From Manis javanica (lineage: Eukaryota; Chordata; Mammalia; Pholidota; Manidae): 64,000 nucleotides of DNA. Where the stretch lies: the NCBI RefSeq assembly GCF_040802235.1, contig NC_133156.1:183408351-183472350 (forward strand), given 5' to 3'. A model generated the notes under the pieces. The model was not told the DNA's origin and did no database searches. It saw only the letters and a program-made list of their open reading frames with translations. Shown piece after piece: positions 33,360-44,545 of the stretch. The position numbers and the translations under genes are program-made. The first letter of the stretch is position 1. Every line of letters starts with the position of its first letter.

Positions 33360-34181
33360 CTAGAGCAGTCCCTGTAGGATGCCCTGTAGAGGTGGTTTGT
33401 GGGAGGCAAATTCCCTCAGCTTTTGCTTGTCTGGGAATTGTTTAATCCCACCATCATATTTAAATGATAGTCGTGCTGGATACAGTATCCTTGGTTCAAG
33501 GCCCTTCTGTTTCATTGCATTAAGTATATCATGCCATTCTCTTCTGGCCTGTAGGGTTTCTGTTGAGAAGTCTGATGTTAGCCTGATTGGTTTTCCTTTA
33601 TAGGTGACCTTTTTCTCTCTAGCTGCCTTTAAAACTCTTTCCTTGTCCTTGATCCTTGCCATTTTAATTACTATGTGTCTTGGTGTTGTCCTCCTTGGAT
33701 CCTTTCTGTTGGGGGTTCTGTATAATTCCATGGTCTGTTCGATTATTTCCTCCCCCAGTTTGGGGAAGTTTTCAGCAATTATTTCTTCAAAGACACTTTC
33801 TATCCCTTTTCCTCTTTCTTCCTCTTCTGGTATCCCTATAATACGAATGTTATTCCTTTTGTATTGGTCACATATTTCTCTTAGTGTTGTTTCATTCCTG
33901 GAGATCCTTTTATCTCTCTCTATGTCAGCTTCTATACGTTCCTGTTCTCTGGCTTCTATTCCTTCAATGGCCTCTTGCATCTTATCCATTCTGCTTATAA
34001 ATCCTTCCAGGGATTGTTTCACTTCTGTGATCTCTTTCCTGACATCTGTGATCTCCTTCCGGACTTCATCCCACTGCTCTTGCATTTTTCTCTGCATCTC
34101 ATCCCACTGCTCTTGCATTTTTCTCTGCATCTCATCCCACTGCTCTTGCATTTTTCTCTGCATCTCTGTCAGCATGTTCAT
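33360..34181 (-). CDS. LINE-1 ORF1p (RNA-binding chaperone), start codon uncertain
   Basis: ORF1p forms trimers that coat LINE-1 RNA. The frame from the first ATG (34181) gives 273 residues. It has an N-terminal coiled coil with three identical 11-residue units (MQRKMQEQWDE) and further heptads to ~105, an RRM-like domain from ~110 (NNIRIIGIPEEEERG), then the C-terminal domain (RREWHDILNAMKQKG, ARLSFKYDG). ORF1p is usually ~300-340 residues. The frame is open upstream of this ATG to at least ~34320 with basic, plausible N-terminal sequence but no ATG. An ATC codon at 34287-34289 sits where a start could have been. The true start may therefore be mutated. ORF2 follows after ~195 bases. Confidence 0.88.
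   Translation of the reverse strand: MNMLTEMQRKMQEQWDEMQRKMQEQWDEMQRKMQEQWDEVRKEITDVRKEITEVKQSLEGFISRMDKMQEAIEGIEAREQERIEADIERDKRISRNETTLREICDQYKRNNIRIIGIPEEEERGKGIESVFEEIIAENFPKLGEEIIEQTMELYRTPNRKDPRRTTPRHIVIKMARIKDKERVLKAAREKKVTYKGKPIRLTSDFSTETLQARREWHDILNAMKQKGLEPRILYPARLSFKYDGGIKQFPDKQKLREFASHKPPLQGILQGLL
34066..34164 (-). repeat. Three 33-bp tandem units in LINE-1 ORF1
   Basis: Units at 34066-34098, 34099-34131 and 34132-34164 are near identical and encode the 11-residue coiled-coil unit three times, keeping the frame. Confidence 0.92.
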
Positions 34182-34299
34182 GATTTTTATTTTGAATTCT
34201 TTTTCAGGAGGACTAGTTAGATCTGTCTCCTTCTCAGGTGTTGTCTCTGTGATCTTTGTCTGCCTGTAGTTTTGCCTTTTCTTGGTGATAGATATAGTT

Positions 34300-35685
34300 T
34301 GCAGAGCTGGTACAAGTGACCGCTGGAAGAGCTTCCCTTCTTGTTGGTTTGTAGCCTTTTCCTGGGAGAATAGCGACCTCTAGTTGCTTGTGCTGGGCAG
34401 CTGTGCGCAGACAGGGCTTCTGCTTCCTGCCCAGTTGCTTTGGGGTTTATCTCCGCTGTTGCTGTGGGCTTGGCCTGGCTGGGGCTGTTCCTCCAAAATG
34501 GTGGAGCCCCGTTGGAGGGGGAGCGGCCAGGAGGCTATTTATCTCCGTAAGGGGTCTCTGTGCTCCCTGCTGCCCAGGGGGTTAGAGTGCCCAGAGATCC
34601 CCAGATTCCCTGCCTCTGGTCTAAGTGACCTGTCCTGCCCCTTTAAGACTTCCAAAAAGCACTCTCCAAACCAAAACAACAACAGCAACAATGAGAGAGG
34701 GAACAGAAAGAAAGAAAAAAAAAAAAAGGAAAAAACAAGCGATTTTTTTTTTCTTTTTTTTTTGTCCTCAGGTGCCGGTCCCAGGCACCCGCTCACTGGT
34801 CCTGCTGCCCTGTCTCCCTAGCACCAGGGTCCCTGTCCTTTCAAGGCTTCCAAAAAGCACCCACCCATCGGTCCCGCAGGGAAGGAACGCTCGATATTCT
34901 TTGTCCTCAGGCACTAGTCCCAGGCACCCGCTCACCAGTCCCGCCGCCCTGCCTCCCTAGCACCGGGGTCCCTGTCCCTTTTAGGCTTCCAAAAAGCACT
35001 CGCAGAAAAGAGAAAAAAAAAAGGGGGAAAACGCGCGATTTCCTCTGTCCTCAAGTGCCGGTCTCAGGCACCTGCCCACTGGTCCCGCAGGGAAAAACGT
35101 GGGATATTCTTTGTCCTCAGGTGCCGGTCCCAGGCACCTGCTCACCAGTCCTGCCACCCTGCCTCCCTAGCACTGGGGTCCCTGTCCCTTTAAGGCTTCC
35201 AAAAAGCGCTCGCCAAAAAGAGAAAAAAAAAGGGGAAAAACGCGCTATTTCCTCTGTCCTCAGGCACTGGTCTCAGGCACCCGCCCGCCGGTCCCGCAGG
35301 GAGAAATGCGGGATATTCTTTGTCCTCGGGCGCTGGTCCCAGGCACCTGCTCACCGGTCCCGCCACCCTGCCTCCCTAGCAACGGGGGCCCGTCCCTTTA
35401 AGGCTTCCAAAAAGCGCTCGCCAAAAAAAAAAACCGCTCCGGTTTCTTTCCACCCGCCGGGAGCCAGGGGGAGGGGCGCTCGGGTCCCGCCGGGCCGGGG
35501 CTTGTATCTTACCCCCTTCGCAAGGCGCTGGATTCTTGCAGGTGTGGATGTGGTCTGGATGTTGTCCTGTGTCCTGTGGTCTCTATTTTAGGAAGATTTT
35601 TCTTTGTTATATTTTCATAGCTCTATGTGTTTTTGGGAGGAGATTTCCACTGCTCTACTCACGCCGCCATCCTGGCTCCGCCCCA
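34300..35685 (-). promoter_or_regulatory. LINE-1 5' UTR with repeated GC-rich promoter units
   Basis: About 1.4 kb of CpG-rich sequence. The word 'aggcttccaaaaagc' with flanking 'cctttaagg' recurs with starts near 34647, 34844, 34983, 35193 and 35401, so unit spacing is ~140-210 bases. Between copies the phrases 'gtcccaggcacc(c/t)gctcacc' and 'gggatattctttgtcctc' also repeat. The minus strand begins with a YY1-like GCCAGGATGGCGGC at ~35660-35680. This is the internal RNA polymerase II promoter. Tandem promoter units are well known in rodent L1, less so elsewhere. Confidence 0.8.
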
Positions 35686-35700
35686 GATCTTTAATTTTTT
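35686..35700 (+). repeat. Target-site duplication of the large LINE-1, right copy
   Basis: Exact second copy of the 15-bp sequence at 27140-27154. The following GAGGG completes the endonuclease site. Confidence 0.9.
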
Positions 35701-36061
35701 GAGGGAGACAGGGTGTTCCATCTGAGGTAGTCAGGAAAGGTTTTTAAAACACTGATGTTTGACCTGGCTTTGAAGCTTGAATGTGGCCTAGGAAGGTAAA
35801 GAGAAAGCAGAGGGGTAGCAGAGTGAGAGACAGGCGAGGAGAGGAGGTCCCTGAGGGAACAAGGCCAAAGCCTACCTTCCATGTCTGTAAGTCCTGCGGG
35901 TCTGTTTCTACTACATTCTAATCCGAACTCTTCACACAGCCTCCCCTGCTCCCCTTCTCAGCTTGTGCCTGGACTTTGCAGTAGTCCCAACTTCACTCTT
36001 CCAGTTCCCATTTTGCCTCCATAAGGCCTCTTCTGTTCTCAGTACCCCAAGCAATCCTTCT

Positions 36062-36420
36062 AACACATATATCAGATGCTGTCAGTCCTCTGCTTGAACC
36101 CTTCTAGTGGCTTCCCAGCTTGGAATAAAATTCAGACTCCTAGCGCTCCCCATGAGAGATGTCTGCCTGACATCTCTCCAGCCTTGTTTGCCGCCACCGC
36201 CCTACTCTAGCCACAGCAGTTGTCTTGCTCTTTCTTGAGCAGGCTGAGTTCACTCCCACTCAAGACCTTTGCACGTGCTACCCCTTTAGCTTTGGGTGCT
36301 CTTCCCCCAGATATTTGCAAGACTGGTTCCCTCTTTCTATTCAGGTCTCTGTTAGATGTCACCAGCTCAGAAAGGACATCCATGATGACTCTGTCTGTAT
36401 GCACACACATCCTCCCATCA
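36062..36420 (+). repeat. L2 fragment
   Basis: 'ctctgcttgaacccttctagtggcttccca', 'acctttgcacgtgctacccc' and 'aggtctctgttagatgtcacc' follow the LINE-2 3' region in order. Confidence 0.75.
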
Positions 36421-36654
36421 TGAAGAAAATGCTTTAGTTGTTTGCATTATTTCTTGGAGAACTGCCATTGTGGAGAAATTCTAATGGTACCTTCTCATTC
36501 CAGAATGGAAGAACCTGGATTCCACAAAGTCCTTATAAATGTGCTCCATCACAAAAGATAGGTGTTCAAGTCTTGTGTTTTTTTGGTTCACACTACCTGA
36601 ACTTCTCTGTGGAACTCTCTGGAAGGTTTGGCTTGAAAGGGAATGGAATTCATT

Positions 36655-36765
36655 CAAGTATTATGAGAGCTCTCTGTGTGTCAAGCACTGTTCAGGGCAC
36701 TGAGAACCAAAAAGTACCATCTCCTCTACCCCCACTTTGTCCCAAGGAGACAAAATGAACACAGT
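36655..36765 (-). repeat. L2 3'-end fragment, antisense
   Basis: 'ctgtgtgtcaagcactgttcagggcactgagaaccaaaaa' is the reverse complement of the L2 tail. Confidence 0.45.
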
Positions 36766-37869
36766 TAAGACTGTGCTGGGAATGGGCTGTGAGCTGCTTG
36801 CTTTATTACCTGGTTCATAGGTCTTCACAGAAGAATGATGTTGGACAATTAAAAGGCCCTGAGGGCTCTTTGTTCCTTTTGTGCCCGAAGTGTAAGGAAG
36901 GACAGGAAGAGGAGGAGGGAAGAGTTCTCTGTAACTGTAGCTTCATTTTGTTATGATAAAGGCTTTGCTTGACACCCACTTGGGGATCTACTCTTAGACG
37001 TAGCTGGAGGGTCAAGAAGTTGGATCAAACCATCCTTCTAGTGAATCTTGTATTCAGATCCCTCCATCTCACAGCTGGAGCTGGCTGACAACAGATTGAA
37101 AAGTATCTCCCTAACTTGTCCTCAGTTGAGAGACAGCACATCTACACTGCATCATCTGTTTCACATCAGAAACCACAGAGGCAAGGCCAGTTGTCCTGAA
37201 ACCAGGATACTGGGTTTCCTTGGTGGTTTCAAAGGCTGCGAGATTTCTGATTGTGTCTAGCATCCTCTCTATTGGAAGACTTCTCTGGGAAACGCCTCAC
37301 TTTTCCTCCCCTCTAGTCCCCTCCTCTGCCTTATCCATGGCCTAAATCCACAGGGAACATGATTCTCCTCTGCTTCCTCTCCTCTGATGCTCTCCCAGTT
37401 GGAGAGTGAGACTTGGGGTACATTAGCCCAGGCCAGTGAGATCAGTCACTGACCAAAGCTGCTCCCTGGGAGCCACTGTCAGTAAAGGGGTAAGGAGCAC
37501 GGCCCTGCAGCACATTTCATGACAGATGAGAGCTTACTGTGTTCCTCACCTGTCTGAGTTTTCGGGTGGCTGGGATTCATAGTGATGGCAAAGGCTGGCT
37601 GGGAAGCGAGCTTTCATCTGGCTTACCGTGCAGCCAAGCTGATGGGGCAGTGTGATGCCAAGAGCTGAGGAATCTGTGGTAGGCTGAGCTGCGTCTCCTC
37701 TGCATTTGTAGAAAAGTCCATCCAAGCTGCTTATGCCATGGCCTTCCTAAGACAAGGATATTTTACTTAAACTTTGGGAAACAGTATGAGTGGACAACTC
37801 AGAATTGGAGTAAAATAATTCAGCTTCATACTGTTGTAATTGTCACCAGCTGCTTTTCTAAAAAAAAAA
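36766..37869. other. Intron 1 stretch, nothing recognised
   Basis: No supported repeat or exon. Confidence 0.35.
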
Positions 37870-38760
37870 ATAGACTATATATTATATATATAATACATAA
37901 TTTTTTAGAACACTTTCAGGTTTATAGACAGAGTGGAAAGTGCAGAGTTCCCATATATTCCCTTACCCAACCCTGCATAATTTCCCCTATTACTAACATC
38001 TTGCTTAAGGTGTGGTACATTTGCTGCATTTGATAAGCCAATATTGATACATTTTTATTGACTAAAGTTAATATTTTTTTTAACTAATGTTAAATGTCAA
38101 TTAAACTCCCTAGTTTACATTAAGGTTTATTCTGTGTGTTATGTATTCTATGACTTTTGACAAACGTATAAGGACATGTATCCCTCACTGTAATCGCATA
38201 CAGAATACTTTAATGGCCCTAAAATCCTCTGTGCTTCCCCTCCCTTCCTCTCCCAAACCCCTGGCACCCACTCATCTTTTTATTGTCTCTATAATTTTGC
38301 CTTTTCCAGAACGTACTATAGTTGGAATCACACAATCACAGTAGATAGCCTTTTCTGACTGGCTCCTTTCACTTAGTAATATGCATTTAAGATTCCTTCA
38401 TGTCTTTTCATGGCTTGATAGCTCATTTCTTTATGTTGCTGAGTAATATTCCATTGTCTGGATGTTCTACAATTTATCCATTCTCCCACTGAAAGACATA
38501 TTGCTTTCTTCCAAGTTTGGGTAGTTATGAATGCAGATGCTGTGGGCATTTGTATGCAAGTATGTCTGGGGGCATAAGTTTTCGATCATTTGGGTATATA
38601 TGAAGGAGCTCGATTGCTGAACCATATAGTAAGATTATATTTACTCCCAAACTTCTGTACCATTTCATCAGCTGGTTTTAGTTCCTACACCACTTTCATT
38701 TAGATGAGTCTGATTTTTCTAGCCAATGCTTCAGAAATACACCGAATACTAATAATCCAA
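37870..38760 (-). repeat. L1MB-type 3' end, antisense
   Basis: 'gttggaatcacacaatcacagtagatagccttttc', 'gcttgatagctcatttctttatgttgctgagtaatattccattg' and 'gtgggcatttgtatgcaagtatgtctggggg' match the antisense 3' end of L1MB-type elements in order. An A run and (TA)n lie at its left edge, 37860-37900. Confidence 0.75.
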
Positions 38761-41020
38761 GATCCTTTTCTCACTGAGCTTCCATCTGGGACTGAAACAT
38801 GGAAGGCTGCCACCCACATTCTTCTTTTTGTCATCCTCCTATTCTTGTTAGAACAGAAACCATCCCAGCAGAAAGCTTCCCCTTTTCCTTGCTCCCTCTT
38901 TCTTCTTCTTATCTCTACCCTTTCCCCAGAAAAAGTAAAAGAGGTAAATAGGGAAAGGGGCAGGAGGAGTGTTGGAGAATTCCCATTTTTCCATAGAAGA
39001 GCTACTATATCATCCCCAGGTGTTTGTCTTTCATGACTGTGGGGATGAGTACATGATGCTCCCTACCCCTGACTGTGGGGACAGGCATGCCTTGCTCCTT
39101 ACCGGCTTGTCTCCAGACAGCAAATGTCTTTCTGTACAAATGTCCTGTGCTTTCAGGACATTTGCTAAGCAGCCTTCCTACTTGTGGCCAGAAGAACAGA
39201 CACTGGCCCAAGGGAAATACATTAGGGGCCCTAAAAGGGGCAGTAGACCAATGTCCTATCACCACTCCTGGTGTTCTATCCCTCTTGTGGCTCCTGGGAG
39301 TCTCTTCGGAACCCTGCGACTATATAATACTGGGAGTGGGTTTGTTTGTGGCTTGTCAGTCATGTTACTTTATAAGTAGGCTTCATATTGTGCAACCCAA
39401 ATGCTCCAGGTTAATACAGAGAGACAGACAGATGAATGTAAGAGTAGAGGGAATTACTGATTGGGAAGGGAGCAGCCCAGTTAAATGAAGGGAGGCTTCC
39501 CGGAGACCATTTGCAAGGCTCTAAGGGCTGGCCCTGTCCATACCTGTGATTGCCAGCTTTCTCCATTTCCTGAGTTTTGGGTGTTTGCCCATGTGCAGCT
39601 GGGGGCTGAGTGACCTGTGATTGGAGGGACTTTCCCAGTTGGGGTCCAGAATTTCTCAACAGGATGCACCGGTAGCATCTTAGGTGGGATGTGGTCCTGT
39701 GCATTACAGCAAGTTAGCATTCCTGCTCTCACTCCTAATTCCAGGAGTGCCCCCAGTCATTGTGACGGTCAGAAACCCCCCAGTGGTGAACCCCTGGGCC
39801 AGTGGTGGTCTGGTCCAGGTCTCCCAATGGAAGGGGGGCCCTCTCAGCACCCCTGCCCACCTCTCGTTCGGGTTCTTTTCAGCACCTGGGACTGCACTGG
39901 TCACCCAGGCCTTTTCTCACTTCTCGTCGTCCTCCTGCCCCTCACATCCAGGGCCCAGTCTGCAGTGGGAGGTGGGTCAGGAAACATGAGGTTGAGAGAA
40001 CTTCAGGGTGGCTCCCTCTTAGCTCTTAAAAATCTATAGTGCTGGGGATTTGTGTCCTGTGTTTGAACCCTGCTTCTCAATCAAATCCCTTCTCTGGCCC
40101 AGTGAGTTCTCCCAAGGGCTGCTCTGTGGGCAGCCTGAGAGAGCACAGAGCGCAAGGGAGGCCTGGCCGCCGTGTCGGGCCTCAGTGCAATGCTGGCCCC
40201 TCCGCCCACCGCCCTCTCCCAGGCTGATGCTGCATTGGTTTGAAATTCTGCCAAGTCCCACTGGTATTTATCTTGGCCTAAATCCCATACCTCACAACGC
40301 CTTCTGCAGGGTGGTTCTGGGGGTGTCCTGAGTGGAGTGGGGGAAAGGGATGGGTTTGTCATCACCCTGCTATTCGCATAGAGGAAGTGGGGCAGAGTTC
40401 AAAGCTCACTTATTTTTTACCTCCTCCCTGCCTGGAGCCTACTTCCTCACCGCTCACTGGGAGTGATGTGTGCATACAGCCTTGACAGAGCCCAGGGATG
40501 GGCCTGGCTGTGCTGGGGCTGCTGAGAGGCTAGCCCTGCTGGTGTGAGATCTGGGCAGAGCCACTGCTGACGGTGGGCCTGGAGGATGCCAATTCTGGGG
40601 TCCCCACAAGGCCGAGAGAAGCTGAGACAGGGCTAGTTGGCCTCCGTGGACCTGGAGGAGGACTTGTAACATCCCAGTGGACACTTCTAGAGCTAACATT
40701 TGATTCCTGAATTTCCTGGCAACCAGGTCTCTGCTCAGCTGGTCCTCGGTGCTGAGCCACTGCACCTGCTGCTTTATCCTGGCCTTGTCTCTAGTCCACT
40801 CCCTGCCCCTCTTTCCTCTGGGACTATGGGAAAGTCAAGCATAGCCCTTTCCACAAACACCTTGATGCCTCATATCAGTGTCAGTCAGCCGGAACCGGGT
40901 TTCAGAGCAGCTTAATTTGGCACAGTTTCTTGGGACCTCAGAGCTCAGCCCGGTAGAGCCTGTTGGTGATTCAGCAGCCAGCCAGCCCCAGAGGGCTTGG
41001 TGATACCCGCCCTGGTAGCC
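38761..41020. other. Intron 1 GC-richer stretch, nothing recognised
   Basis: Many overlapping frames at 39000-40800 on both strands reflect higher GC content. None has a conserved domain or splice context. Confidence 0.4.
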
Positions 41021-41030
41021 CAGGAAGGGG

Positions 41031-41055
41031 GCTGCCAGCCAGCCAGCCAGCCAGC
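41031..41055. repeat. (CCAG)n microsatellite
   Basis: Tandem CCAG units ending in CCAGCGTGGG. Confidence 0.8.
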
Positions 41056-41759
41056 GTGGGAGCAGGCCCTGTGGAAGAGGAAGTTTGACTCAGTCCTCAG
41101 CCCTTGGTCCAGGTCTTTGATGAGGCTTTAACTCTGCTGAGGAAAAGACTGCATCCTCCTAACAAGGAAGGGTGGAGCACAGGTGTGCATGGATGGGAGC
41201 GGCATCAGGCCTTCCTGGCCCAGAGGGGATGCTCAGCACATCCTGGTTACCTGGATAAAGATATTTTGCCCCTGTTTGATATTTGCTTTATAGGAGGGGT
41301 GTCTTCTCAGACCACCCAGTCAGTGAGCAGCGTTGCTCTATAAGGTTTTGAAGTGGGTGTGGGCATTGGGGAAAGAGAGGGGAGGATGTTTGTGTAGCAG
41401 GGAGAGGTGTTGCCTTGCCAGCTGTCCTTAGAAATAAAGGTATCTCAGCTGGCAGCACCCACCTCCTCCTGTGGGGTCTTTGCCACTTTCTTATTTAGTC
41501 ATTTGTTTTCTGATGCTTTCCTGGAAGTCAGGAAGAGCATGTGTTACCTGTACAGTGGCACCACTTCTCTGATGCCTGTGCATGTGGCCTCAGTCCTGAG
41601 CAATAATTAGGACCTCAACTCCAAGGAGTTCAAAGCACTTTGCAAATATTCCCATTTGTCACTTGAAGTTGACACAGGATGATAATAATCAGTTCTCCTA
41701 AATCAGAGATGGTGGGAAATGTGGTCTGGGCTGAGAGAGGACGGGGCAGCAGAGATGGG

Positions 41760-43060
41760 CCCGTGTAAGTGACTGCAGTGGGCTCTGACCCAGCCCAGGG
41801 GCTGACGGGTGTCAGGAGGGGACTGGAGAGAGCATACCCACGGGAGTGGTCAGGAGGGCATTGGGGAGGATGTAGGGGTCAAGTGGGCCTGGAAGGCTGG
41901 GTAGAATTGAGGTGGGGGCAGCAGGAGGGCTTTCTAGGCAGGGGATCAAGTGAGTATATGTAGGAGACCTGGACCCGGGAGGCACATCTGAATAAGGGGC
42001 TTGACTGTTGAGCATGGGAGATACTCATGGAATAGGTGAGCGCGTTTGCTTCCACTGAGGCTCCTCCTCTAGATTGCAAACTCCTTGTGGCAAGTCCTGC
42101 CTGTGCCTGGAGAGCCCCTGGACATGTAATGCTCGGTACCCACTCGTTGGGCTGGCTCTGAGCCACCCCGTGAGCTCTGTGGCCCTTTGTGCTCCCTCTG
42201 CCTCCTCCTTGGTTCACCAGGGGCAGGTCCTCCTCTTTTCTCCTAAAAGTTTCAGGAAAAACCTACAATACAAGGATGTAAAAATTGAGTGTTTCAAGGG
42301 TCATCTCGTTGGGTGAGCAGACAGCTCAGGATCATCTTTGCATGCAGACTTACCCCAGGCTCAGAAGGATGACCCTGCCCACTCCCCCAGTGTCTTCTCC
42401 ATATTCTAGTGAGACTAGTTAGCATCATTATGGACACAGAAGATGTATTTTAACTCACCACCCACCTGAATGACAGTGCAGCCAGACATTTATAATAGAC
42501 TTCAACGTAAATGGTTTCCAAGAGCTGGAAGGATTGTTTCTCACAGGAGTTTGGTGCAGATGTGGGAGTGTCTGCTCCATTGCTGCAGGGCTGGAAGAGT
42601 AGCTGCCACCCATCTAGCAGGCACTCAGTGAGTGCTCACCCAGTGGATGGATGCCAGGGTTCAAGTTTTCTTCATCCCCACTGAAATCAGCAAGAACCAG
42701 AATGTAGAGCTGTAGCTGGGGCTCTAAGATAGAAGTGAGGGAGGAATTCCTATTGGCTGGTTTTCCCATTCTCCATCTACACACGCTCAATGCTCACCCC
42801 CTCCCGCTGTGATCTCAGAAATTTATGCAACATACACGTATCAAATCCTAAGTAGGTACTTAGCATTATGGCAGGTGTGAGGATGGAGGTGAACAAGGTG
42901 TGGTTCCCGATTGCACTGGAGGGGGAGATGGAGAAGATGTGAATACAAAGCAGAATCAAATAAGGACTGCCCTGAAGAAGAAATGATTATTTCTGACACG
43001 TGATGAGCCTTTGAGAGGCAAATTTGATTTCTATGGGTAGAGGAAAGGGCATGCGAATGT
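41760..43060 (-). repeat. Possible diffuse L2-like debris, antisense
   Basis: Purine-rich phrases such as 'gagggctttctaggcagggga' and 'gtaggtacttagcattatggcaggtg' resemble reverse-complement L2, but continuity is poor. Boundaries are only indicative. Confidence 0.3.
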
Positions 43061-43099
43061 GAGAGATCAACGTAATATTAACGGTAACTTTCAATAAGA

Positions 43100-43292
43100 G
43101 CAGCTACCAGTTGTTGCACGTTTATTATGTGTTACTCAGTAAACTACACGTTTCTTGTGTGTCCCCTCCTTTAATCTTTGCAGAAATCCTGTGCAGGACG
43201 TGGATAGCTTTATCTCTTTTTTTTTTTTTCAGTGAAGGAAAGCAAGGCGCTGGCAATGAAGCAGAGGGTCACCCAGCCACAGGACTTGAGTG
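43100..43292 (-). repeat. MIR SINE, antisense
   Basis: 'gttgcacgtttattatgtgttactcagtaaactacacg ... gtcacccagccacaggacttgag' fits reverse-complement MIR with a T/C-rich insertion at 43216-43230. Confidence 0.55.
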
Positions 43293-43964
43293 AGGACCCT
43301 AGCAGTATAAGCCCAAGGCACCAAGTAGCATGAGGGCAGGTCACATGCAGGGGAAGGGGGACAGTGCCAAGCAGCTGGGGTCAGAGTACTTGACTGGAGT
43401 GGTAGTGGTTGGGAGGAGCCAGGTGGGAATGGGGCTTGGAATGGGGTTCTGCACCTTAAATCTCTACTCCGGACTTTGGACTAGCGTCTGTGAGCAGGAA
43501 TGTATGGGGAGCTGAGAGGAAAGGAATGCCGTGGTCCAGCAAGCGCTTGAGGAAGTTCACGCTGGCAGCAGGAGCAAAGGTAGAAAAGCTGTTGGCAGGA
43601 AAACCAGTTAGGCAACTATTGTGATAGCCCAGGAGAGATAATGGGGCCGAACTGGGCAGCAGGCAGGAGGGATGCAGGGGGATGGATGAGATGGACAATG
43701 TGGGGGCAGGGCATGTGGGAGGCTTTGGCTCTGTATGGGGTGAAGGGTGGGTGACAATGGTGGGGAGGACGAGGAGGTAGAACAGGTCCGGGGATGGAGA
43801 CAGATTTATTTTCGAGCACATGGTTTGAGGTCTGGGCCTCTGGATGGTGAGCTGGTTTGGTATGGTGGTTGGGGGTGGAAGCAGGGCAAATGTCTCTGGG
43901 GTCTGTGTGATGCCTTAACCCATCTGCCTTTGCCATTGTATAGAAGATTCCATTTTCCTCTGAC

Positions 43965-44135
43965 TTTGGGACTCCATTTCATTTCATGTCACCCTTGCAA
44001 TAGCCATATGAGGTATCATCCTCATTTATGGATGAGGACACCAAGGCTCAGCGAGCTTGGGTACTGTAACCAAAGTCACACAGACAAGGAGTGGCAGAGC
44101 TAGGATTTGAACCCAGGTCTGATGGCAAGGCTCCT
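43965..44135 (-). repeat. MIR SINE, antisense
   Basis: 'tcatttatggatgaggacaccaaggctcag ... gtcacacagacaaggagtggcagagctaggatttgaacccagg' is reverse-complement MIR, well preserved. Confidence 0.85.
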
Positions 44136-44369
44136 TCCTGCTCTGCTGTAACAAACCCTGAGTCAAAATTAGAAAATGGTAGAGGGTTGCAGTGTCGGCA
44201 CCCACCTGGCCGTCTTTAGGCCTGCTGTTAGCCTGCATTCCTCATCTCACAGAACATACCTGGCTCATATCCAGGAGAGAAGAGGAGGAGGTGGTTGGCG
44301 TGTCTGTGTTCTTGGGCTGTACTTCACAGGGTAAGCAGAAGCAGACCAGGGCCAACTGGGCCCTGGACA

Positions 44370-44545
44370 AGAGCGTGCAGTGTCTGCCACTCACAAGCTG
44401 GGTGATCTTGGGCAACTTACCTAATCTCCTGTACTTCCACTTCCTTACCTCCCAAATGGGAGCATAATGGTGCCTATTTCCTAGGACCTGCTTTGAGTAT
44501 TGAATGAGATGGTGCCGAGCACGTAGTAAGTGCTCAAGCAAATGG
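44370..44545 (+). repeat. MIR SINE
   Basis: 'ccactcacaagctgggtgatcttgggcaacttacc' and 'gagcacgtagtaagtgctcaa' match MIR on the + strand. Confidence 0.8.

Larger units (their letters stand above)
27155..35685 (-). mobile_element. Full-length LINE-1 with ~1.8 kb of extra 3' sequence (3' transduction)
   Basis: A single minus-strand insertion bracketed by an exact 15-bp duplication. The minus-strand order is 5' UTR starting GGGGCGGAGCCAGGATGGCGGCG (YY1-like site) at 35685, repeated GC-rich promoter units, ORF1, ORF2, 3' UTR, poly(A) 1 (28988-29010), 160 bp, poly(A) 2 (28803-28824), 1.64 kb with a retroviral env remnant, AATAAA and terminal poly(A) 3 (about 27155-27164). The + strand junction TTTTTT/GAGGG fits the endonuclease preference TTTT/RA. 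Three poly(A) tracts inside one duplication is the hallmark of serial read-through (3' transduction). It lies antisense to TGFA in intron 1. Both ORFs are long, so the insertion is young. Confidence 0.9.

Noticed and set aside
29881..34269. Several + strand frames of 80-220 codons across the LINE-1
   Set aside because: They are antisense shadows of ORF1 and ORF2, whose minus-strand products are clearly recognisable.
34384..35591. Frames of 111-178 codons on the + strand in the LINE-1 5' UTR
   Set aside because: They arise from repeated GC-rich promoter units read antisense and have low-complexity, repeated Pro/Ser/Arg content. Antisense small proteins in L1 5' UTRs are known in primates, but nothing here matches one.
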